The notes under the pieces: model-generated
The model's input: the letters and a program-made list of their open reading frames with translations, nothing else
Databases searched by the model: none
Told to the model about the DNA's origin: nothing
Translations under genes and position numbers: made by a program
Origin: G963663315 sp965214205
GTDB taxonomy: Bacteria; Pseudomonadota; Gammaproteobacteria; Arenicellales; Poriferihabitantaceae
Direction: 5' to 3'
Length of the DNA: 64,000 nucleotides
Assembly: GCA_965214205.1 (NCBI GenBank)
Contig: OZ243941.1
Span: 1,116,001-1,180,000, forward strand
Shown: one piece after another, positions 58,292-64,000 of the stretch
Layout of the letters: each line of letters begins with the position of its first letter
How positions within the stretch are numbered: position 1 is the first letter of the stretch

Positions 58292-60166
58292 GTGAATCGT
58301 CACATAAACTCGTTGGTCCATTCGTCGCGGAAAACCCGGTTTGCCGTTTTCCTGACCCTGGATGTCGCGCTGATATTGCTGGGTCTGTGGGCGTCGTATT
58401 TCCTGAGGATGGATACCTTCGTCATTACCGATTTCCGTTTGGCTCTACTGGGGCTGGCCGCTCCGGTCATCGCCATCCCGGTATTCATCCGCAACGGGGT
58501 TTATCGCGCCATCATCCGTTATCTGACTGCGGATGTTATCTGGACCATACTGCGCGCGGTCACGATCTATTGTGTCCTGTGGGCGTTGGTGGCGCTGTTT
58601 TCCGGTATTTTTGAGAAACCCCGTTCCATTATATTGATCAACTGGGGAGTCAGTCTGATATTGATTGGCGGAGCCCGGTTCCTGGCCTGGTACCTGACCA
58701 ATCTGTATTTTATCGCGGCTCATAAAAGCAGGGGGGATACCCATGTCAAAAAGGTTCTGATCTACGGCGCCGGGGAGGCCGGGATCCAGATTGCCGCGGG
58801 ATTGTCGTCCTACCGCGGGACCGAAGTCGTCGGCTTTATCGACGATTCCAGTCTGCTGCAGAACCAGTTGATTCAGGGGAAGCGGGTCTATCCATCGGAA
58901 GACCTGTCCCGGCTGGTGGCCGCTCTGGAAGTCTCTGAAATACTGCTGGCGATGCCGTCGGTTTCCCGTGGCCGGAGAGTCGAGATATTGTCCGCGCTGG
59001 AGCCCCTGCCGATTCCGGTCCGGACATTACCCGATATTGCCTTGATCGCGTCCGGCAGGGTCAAGGTTCAGGATATCCGGGAGATCCGGGTGGACGATCT
59101 TCTGGGCCGGGAATCCGTCTCGCCTGATGAAACCCTGATGCGCCGGAATATCGATAATCGTGTGGTCATGGTAACCGGCGCCGGCGGTTCCATCGGCGCC
59201 GAGTTGTGCCGTCAGATTTCCCTGTTGAATCCCAGGAAGATCATCCTGTTCGAGCAGAGCGAATTCAATTTATACAAAATCGACCGTGAACTGAGAAAAC
59301 GCGGGGTCGAGTTTGTCCCGGAGCTGGGTTCGGTTTCGGATACGGATCATATTGCCGAGCGCTGCAAAACGCTGGAAGTGGATACGATTTTCCACGCCGC
59401 GGCTTACAAGCATGTACCCCTGGTGGAGATGAATCCTGCCATCGGGGTCAAGAACAATGTGTTTGGAACCTACGCTACTGCGATGGCCGCGATTCGCGCC
59501 AATGTGAAAAGTTTTGTGCTGATTTCTACCGACAAGGCCGTTCGCCCCGCCAATGTGATGGGCGCGACCAAGCGTTTCTCCGAGTTGATTCTCCAATCCA
59601 TCAACGCGCAGGGCCACGCCGGGCAGACCCGGTTCATTATCGTTCGGTTCGGTAATGTGATTGATTCGTCGGGGTCCGTGATTCCGTTGTTCCGGGACCA
59701 GATCAACATGGGCGGGCCGGTGACCGTGACCCATGAGGAAGTCACCCGCTATTTCATGACGATCCCGGAAGCCGCCCAACTGGTCATCCAGGCCGGGGCC
59801 ATGGGCAACGGCGGAGAGGTATTTGTGCTGGACATGGGCGAATCGGTTAGAATCCATGACCTCGCGGTCAAGATGATCAAGTTGAGCGGGCTTGGCCTCA
59901 AGGATGCCGGGCATCCCGATGGTGATATCGAAATAGAATTCTCCGGATTGAGGCCGGGCGAGAAGCTGCATGAGGAATTATTGATCGGCGACAATGTGGC
60001 GTCCACGCAGCATGACCGCATCATGAGCGCGAGTGAAAAGTTCCTGCCGTGGCGGGAGATACAGGAAAAACTGGATCAGTTGGAGATTCAGGTTCGATCA
60101 GGCAACACCGAACAGATCCGACAAATACTGGCAACCGTCGTCGAAGGGTATTCCGCCAATCAATAG
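58292..60166 (+). CDS. WbpM/CapD-like nucleoside-diphosphate-sugar 4,6-dehydratase
   Basis: Inner-membrane protein of 624 residues that makes UDP-4-keto-6-deoxy sugars for O-antigen or capsule. Four hydrophobic segments at about 15-130 are followed by a regulatory Rossmann domain (VLIYGAGEAGIQIAAGLSS, about 153-171) and a catalytic domain with MVTGAGGSIGAELCRQIS (about 291-308), the Thr-Asp-Lys catalytic site in LISTDKAVRPANVMGATKR (about 409-427; long WbpM-type enzymes use Thr-Asp-Lys in place of the Ser-Tyr-Lys triad) and FSGLRPGEKLHEELL near 565. The start is GTG. It points to a complex surface polysaccharide, though no other O-antigen genes are present in the window. Confidence 0.93.
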   Translation: MNRHINSLVHSSRKTRFAVFLTLDVALILLGLWASYFLRMDTFVITDFRLALLGLAAPVIAIPVFIRNGVYRAIIRYLTADVIWTILRAVTIYCVLWALVALFSGIFEKPRSIILINWGVSLILIGGARFLAWYLTNLYFIAAHKSRGDTHVKKVLIYGAGEAGIQIAAGLSSYRGTEVVGFIDDSSLLQNQLIQGKRVYPSEDLSRLVAALEVSEILLAMPSVSRGRRVEILSALEPLPIPVRTLPDIALIASGRVKVQDIREIRVDDLLGRESVSPDETLMRRNIDNRVVMVTGAGGSIGAELCRQISLLNPRKIILFEQSEFNLYKIDRELRKRGVEFVPELGSVSDTDHIAERCKTLEVDTIFHAAAYKHVPLVEMNPAIGVKNNVFGTYATAMAAIRANVKSFVLISTDKAVRPANVMGATKRFSELILQSINAQGHAGQTRFIIVRFGNVIDSSGSVIPLFRDQINMGGPVTVTHEEVTRYFMTIPEAAQLVIQAGAMGNGGEVFVLDMGESVRIHDLAVKMIKLSGLGLKDAGHPDGDIEIEFSGLRPGEKLHEELLIGDNVASTQHDRIMSASEKFLPWREIQEKLDQLEIQVRSGNTEQIRQILATVVEGYSANQ

Positions 60167-60242
60167 CAGACTTTTCCCGACCTGCCGGTGGCGCTTTCCG
60201 AACCGGGCATGTCATGAACGATGCCATCAGGCTTTTCGCGGA

Positions 60243-60932
60243 TCACACCTTCTGGTAGACGCAGAACCAGCCTTCGGGTTGGTTGCCTTCATAGTATTGA
60301 CCCATTTCCAGGCTCAGGCGGCGCAGTCGGGCCTGGTTTTCCAGTTGTGTGAACCGGTCGGCGAATCCCATGCTTTGCCACAGGTCCTTGTGGACTGTGC
60401 AGGCGAGAATGCCGCCGGGTTTCAGTATCCTGCAAATTTCATCGAGCGGCTCCGGGCCGACATGACCGTGGGTGAAGGTGCCCGACGAAATGACGCCGTC
60501 AAAGCTGTCGCTTTCATAGCCCAGCGGCAGATTGATGTCGCCGACCTTCAGACCCTTGTATAATCCCTTGCGGTTCGCCACCTCGACCATTTCCTGTGAC
60601 AAATCAATGCCGTGCAGGTTGGTGAACCCCTGTTCCGCCAGCGTATATACGGTGAGGCCCGTGCCGCATCCGAGATCAAGTATTTTCGCGTTCCTGTCAT
60701 CGAGTCGCGCCATCATTTCCCCGGCGATCAACGCAGGCGAGACATAGCTCAATCCCTCGACCATCTGCTGATCGTATTCCCGCGCCCATTTGGCGTAGAA
60801 AAGCTTCATGCTCTCGCCGTCTTCCAGATTATAGGCTTCGGTGACGAAATTCCCGGGACCCTTTGGGGTTTCTCCGGTTGTTTCCGGAACCGGCGGAGTC
60901 TCGTTCTGGTCGGCAGGGTCTTTTTGGGCCAT
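60243..60932 (-). CDS. Class I SAM-dependent methyltransferase
   Basis: Rossmann-fold methyltransferase of 229 residues. Seen: motif I ILDLGCGTGLTVYTLAEQG (about 89-107), motif II region NLHGIDLSQEMVEVANRKG, and ILKPGGILACTVHKDLW. A disordered acidic N-terminal segment (about 1-30, rich in E, T and P) precedes the fold. The substrate cannot be predicted; small-molecule methylation, as in the UbiE/Methyltransf_11 class, is the likeliest. It is separated from the WbpM-like gene by 76 bp with convergent orientation and has the EamA gene 11 bp upstream. Confidence 0.85.
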   Translation of the reverse strand: MAQKDPADQNETPPVPETTGETPKGPGNFVTEAYNLEDGESMKLFYAKWAREYDQQMVEGLSYVSPALIAGEMMARLDDRNAKILDLGCGTGLTVYTLAEQGFTNLHGIDLSQEMVEVANRKGLYKGLKVGDINLPLGYESDSFDGVISSGTFTHGHVGPEPLDEICRILKPGGILACTVHKDLWQSMGFADRFTQLENQARLRRLSLEMGQYYEGNQPEGWFCVYQKV

Positions 60933-60943
60933 CGGATATCGGT

Positions 60944-61846
60944 TCAGGATATTTTGGTGAGTGGATTGTTGCCGGATTTCAGGACCATGGCAACCCCGAT
61001 TACGCAGGCGACAATTCCAACAATCGAAACCAGCCCGAATGTCTCGTCGAAAAATATCCAGGCCTGGACCACTACAAAAGGCGGTACCAGATAAAACAGC
61101 CCCGCCACTTTCCCTGCTTCACCGGTGCGAATCAGCCAGAGCAGGAGTATGGAGGTACCTGCTGACAATACCAGGACCAGCCAGGCCAGGGCCAGAACGA
61201 ACGGCAGCGTCCAGTCGACTTCGCGGGATTCCAGCGAAAATGAGAGAGCGCCTATGACCACGGTATTGACCAGGAACTGGAAGCAGACACTCGGCAACAG
61301 ATCATATTCCCCGCAGAACTTTTTCTGGTAGACCGTGCCGGCGGAGATTGCGAGCAGACTGACCGCTGTGAAAACCAGCCCGGCATAATGGACCGCTCCG
61401 GTGTCGATCCCCTGCTGGGTGATGACAATGATGATACCGATAAATCCAATGACCAACCCTGCAATTTTCAGGAGGGTAATGGATTCATTCAGCCAGCGGG
61501 CCGCGATAAACACCGTTACCAGAGGTTGCAGGCCAATGACGATTGCGGTCATCGAGGAAGGGAACCCGGCCTTGATGGCGCTGAAAACCCCTCCGAGATA
61601 AATGCAGTGGATCAGAATGGCGACGACCGCCATGTGCCCGTAATCCACCATCCGCTTCGGCCAGGTTACCTCGAAAAACGGAACCAGCGAGAACAGTATC
61701 AGGGTCGCTATCAGCATCCGGATACCAAGAAAAGTGAAGGGCTCGGCGCTCGGCAAGCCGAATTTTGCGCTGATAAAACCGGTGCTCCACAAGAATACGA
61801 ACAACAGCGGAAGCCCTGTTCTTATCGCGCGGGTTCGAAATGACAT
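60944..61846 (-). CDS. EamA/DMT-superfamily transporter
   Basis: Inner-membrane exporter or importer with ten predicted helices in two EamA repeats, 300 residues. Seen: LLFVFLWSTGFISAKFGLPSAEPFTFLGIRMLIATL at the N-terminal repeat, and SILLLWLIRTGEAGKVAGLFYLVPPFVVVQAWIFFDETFGLVSIVGIVACVIGVAMV at the C-terminal repeat. Substrates of this family range from amino acids to metabolites, and nothing here decides among them. It precedes the methyltransferase gene. Confidence 0.92.
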   Translation of the reverse strand: MSFRTRAIRTGLPLLFVFLWSTGFISAKFGLPSAEPFTFLGIRMLIATLILFSLVPFFEVTWPKRMVDYGHMAVVAILIHCIYLGGVFSAIKAGFPSSMTAIVIGLQPLVTVFIAARWLNESITLLKIAGLVIGFIGIIIVITQQGIDTGAVHYAGLVFTAVSLLAISAGTVYQKKFCGEYDLLPSVCFQFLVNTVVIGALSFSLESREVDWTLPFVLALAWLVLVLSAGTSILLLWLIRTGEAGKVAGLFYLVPPFVVVQAWIFFDETFGLVSIVGIVACVIGVAMVLKSGNNPLTKIS

Positions 61847-61903
61847 ATTCCAGGGTCGGTTGCGGTCGAACGGGTTATTGTGAATGGAAGACCGGTCATC
61901 CGC

Positions 61904-63118
61904 TCACTTGTTTCGACGGAGCAATTTGCCGATCATAAATGTGGTGCGGGGGATATAGGCATAGCTGGTTCGGGTCTCACTGGTTGGGCGGGCGCGCATT
62001 CGCAACAGGCTGAATATGACCAGCAAAACATGGGCAAGAGCAATGAAAATGAATAGCGCTGACGGTCCGAATCCTTCGATCAGGCTGGAAGTGATCAGCG
62101 GGCTGAAAATGGCTCCGATACCGTATACGAATATCAGCGAGGCGTTCACCTCAATAGCGCTTTCAGGATCCACGAAATCATTGGTGTGGGCGGCGGATAC
62201 CGAGAAAATGGGGAAGGTCGCAACTCCGAACAGGATGGCCCCGACGAAAATGAACCACAGTTCCGTCGAGCTGATTACCGCGATTATTCCACAGACGATG
62301 ACACTGGCGGCGGACAGGCCGATCAGCACCCGCCTGCGATCAAATTTGTCGGCCAGCAAACCAACCGGAAATTGCGCCAGGGCGCCGCCCATCAGCACCG
62401 TCGCGAGAAAATAACCGATCTGCTGGGCGCTCAACCCCACTTCCTGTCCGTAGATCGGGCCGACCATACGAAAGGACGATGAAGTGACACCGGCGACAAT
62501 GACTCCAGCCACTCCAAGCGGGGAAATCAACGCCGTCTTGATCGGTCTTAACCGGGGCGCTGGTGGAATCCGGGGTTGATCCAGTCTGGTCAGTGTCAAT
62601 GGAAACAGGCAGGCGCAGCAAAATATCGCCAGCAGGTTGTAAGAAATATAGGAGGCTGGTTCCAATACCGCGATCATCAACTGGGCGCCGGACGACGCGA
62701 TGATGTCCACGGCCCGGTATACGCCCATCACCCGCCCGCGCGACTGGTTGGTTACCTTCGACTGCATCCACGCCTCGATGATGGTGTAGCATCCGGCGAT
62801 GCAGAGTCCGGTCATGACACGCATCCCTGCCCATGCCCAGACCTCGGGATACAGCGGATGAGCGATGGCCCCGATCGCGCCGCACGCGGCGAAGGCGGCA
62901 AACCCCCTCGAATGCCCCACCGTACCCAGAACTCTTGGCGCACACCAGCAGCCGACGAAGAATCCGAGAAAGTGGGCGGAACCAAGAAACCCGATTTCGG
63001 TTTTGGAAAAGCCGAGTTCAAATCCCGACAGCACATCCAGGGGGCCGATTGACCCGGAGCTCAACTGCAGGAAGGTAATCGACAGGAAAAGTGCGGCGAA
63101 TGAAATAAGCAAGCGCAT
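61904..63118 (-). CDS. MFS transporter, YcaD-like
   Basis: Major facilitator with 12 predicted helices, 404 residues from the ATG at 63118 (the longer frame to 63127 begins with TTG). The N-terminal half has SGFELGFSKTEIGFLGSAHFLGFFVGCWCAPRVLGTVG, containing the expected motif A region, and GVYRAVDIIASSGAQLMIAVLE; the second half shows GALAQFPVGLLADKFDRRRVLIGLSAASVIVCGIIAV. The resemblance to YcaD/TcaB-type proteins is by eye. Substrate unknown. Divergent from the acyl-CoA synthetase at 63197. Confidence 0.88.
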   Translation of the reverse strand: MRLLISFAALFLSITFLQLSSGSIGPLDVLSGFELGFSKTEIGFLGSAHFLGFFVGCWCAPRVLGTVGHSRGFAAFAACGAIGAIAHPLYPEVWAWAGMRVMTGLCIAGCYTIIEAWMQSKVTNQSRGRVMGVYRAVDIIASSGAQLMIAVLEPASYISYNLLAIFCCACLFPLTLTRLDQPRIPPAPRLRPIKTALISPLGVAGVIVAGVTSSSFRMVGPIYGQEVGLSAQQIGYFLATVLMGGALAQFPVGLLADKFDRRRVLIGLSAASVIVCGIIAVISSTELWFIFVGAILFGVATFPIFSVSAAHTNDFVDPESAIEVNASLIFVYGIGAIFSPLITSSLIEGFGPSALFIFIALAHVLLVIFSLLRMRARPTSETRTSYAYIPRTTFMIGKLLRRNK

Positions 63119-63196
63119 ATTGTGCAACCGGTATAATCAGTATCGGACTATACATATATACCGACAAGGGTAAAGAAAAAATTATAGAATCTTGAT

Positions 63197-64000
63197 ATGA
63201 GAAAACAGACTGCCAGCAGCGCTTACAAGTATCCTTTGCTGATCCGGCATCTGCTGGATGCCGCTCTGGTGGTTTCGCCGGACCAGGAAATTGTCAGCGG
63301 CGACCTGCGCAGATACAGCTACCGTACCTTTTGTCGGCGCATTGCGCGGCTGGCTGATGGGCTCGCCTCTCTGGGCATCGGGCATGGCGATACGGTCGCA
63401 GTCATGGACTGGGACTGCCATCGGTATCTGGAATGCTTTTTCGGGATTCCGATGATGGGCGCTACGCTCCATACCATCAACATCCGGCTTTCGCCTGAGC
63501 AGATCCTGTATACCATCAACGATGCCGGGGATGACGCCATTCTGGTTCATCCGGATTTTGTCCCGATCATCGACCAGATTCATGATCGAATCGAACGTCC
63601 TGTCCGATTGATTCTTTTAACGGATGAATCCATGCCTTGCGGGCCGCTGCCCGCCCGTTTTGACGGCGAATACGAAACGCTGCTGGCCAGCGCCGATCCG
63701 GATTTCGGGTTCGGGGATTTTGACGAGGATACGGTCGCCACCACTTTCTATACAACCGGAACCACCGGCGAGCCCAAAGGGGTGTTCTACAGCCACCGTC
63801 AACTGGTTCTGCATACCATGGGCATCGTGCTTGGACTCTCGCCGCTCGATGACCCGGTCCGGCTGGGCAAGGGTGACGTCTATATGCCGATGACTCCGAT
63901 GTTTCATGTGCACGGTTGGGGTTTGCCGTATGCGGCTACGATGCTCGGACTCAAACAGGTTTATCCCGGTCGATATGAACCGGCCAGGCTGATTCGTTAT
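63197..64000 (+). CDS. Acyl-CoA synthetase (AMP-forming), 3' partial
   Basis: Only the first 268 residues are inside the window. Seen: LLIRHLLDAALVVSPDQEIVSGDLRRYSYRTFCRRIARLADGLASLGIGHGDTVAVMDWDCHRYLECFFGIPMMGATLHTIN, typical of fatty-acyl-CoA synthetases, and the phosphate-binding loop TTFYTTGTTGEPKGVFYSHRQ at about residues 185-204, then PMTPMFHVHGWGLPYAATMLG. The style fits medium- or long-chain acyl-CoA ligases. It is the third adenylate-forming ligase in the window. Confidence 0.9.
   Translation, partial: MRKQTASSAYKYPLLIRHLLDAALVVSPDQEIVSGDLRRYSYRTFCRRIARLADGLASLGIGHGDTVAVMDWDCHRYLECFFGIPMMGATLHTINIRLSPEQILYTINDAGDDAILVHPDFVPIIDQIHDRIERPVRLILLTDESMPCGPLPARFDGEYETLLASADPDFGFGDFDEDTVATTFYTTGTTGEPKGVFYSHRQLVLHTMGIVLGLSPLDDPVRLGKGDVYMPMTPMFHVHGWGLPYAATMLGLKQVYPGRYEPARLIRY

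Overview
The window looks like a chromosomal segment of a Gram-negative gammaproteobacterium. It carries LPS genes (kdsA, an LpxL-type acyltransferase, a GT9 transferase), the gammaproteobacterial order kdsA-eno-ftsB, and the arrangement pgsA/hda against purM-purN-DUF3108. The mix of uptake systems (BCCT, TTT, TRAP), enzymes for small organic nitrogen and sulfur compounds, several toxin-antitoxin pairs and a large Calx-beta autotransporter is what I would expect of a marine, possibly host-associated heterotroph. That lifestyle is inference. No rRNA, tRNA, CRISPR array or transposase was recognised.

Layout. 1-3.5 kb: end of kdsA, eno, ftsB, then a creatinase/M24-like hydrolase where ispD often sits. 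3.6-7.3 kb: an AT-rich accessory pocket of two cassettes. The first is a trypsin-like lipoprotein flanked by a palindrome-containing direct repeat. The second is an XRE-ImmA/IrrE regulator with a PIN protein, flanked by an exact 27-bp direct repeat and driven by a promoter buried in a 16-bp perfect inverted repeat. 7.4-14.7 kb: acyl-CoA synthetase, enolase-superfamily enzyme, PotD-like binding protein, BCCT carrier, Hsp20 and an agmatinase-family ureohydrolase, which reads like a catabolic cluster for a cationic or guanidino compound. 14.7-19.5 kb: acnA, hemJ, a DUF1127 gene preceded by a 27-codon hydrophobic micro-ORF, and a LysR regulator. 19.5-22.8 kb: cell-envelope operon (GT2, TIGR04282-like transferase, LpxL-like, GT9). 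22.8-25.1 kb: divergent argG and argF. 25.2-25.8 kb: vapBC. 25.9-32.1 kb: wrbA, hda, pgsA-like, purM, purN, DUF3108, ABC exporter.

32.2-38.3 kb is one minus-strand operon, tctA-tctB-tctC-acylating aldehyde dehydrogenase-acyl-CoA ligase. It matches the logic of sulfoacetate catabolism: uptake, CoA activation, reduction to sulfoacetaldehyde. 38.5-44.5 kb: a 1,714-residue Calx-beta autotransporter whose only start codon lies in an array of 8-bp repeats, then a second vapBC. 44.5-50.5 kb: cytochrome c, AruH-like aminotransferase, dimethylglycine/sarcosine-dehydrogenase-like flavoprotein, LOG-family protein and a beta-hydroxyacid dehydrogenase.

50.5-57.3 kb: a TRAP transporter whose large permease has a 337-residue soluble tail, then a tight folE-SABATH methyltransferase pair. 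A SABATH enzyme, the family of plant salicylate and jasmonate carboxyl methyltransferases, coupled to GTP cyclohydrolase I is the most unexpected pairing here. 57.4-64.0 kb: DUF2797 protein, WbpM/CapD-like nucleotide-sugar dehydratase, SAM methyltransferase, EamA and MFS transporters, and the first 268 codons of another acyl-CoA synthetase cut by the window end.

Most intergenic gaps are under 270 bp. The only long one, about 5132-5690, is filled with repeats and the cassette promoter. All functions are inferred from motifs and context read by eye; no database search was run.
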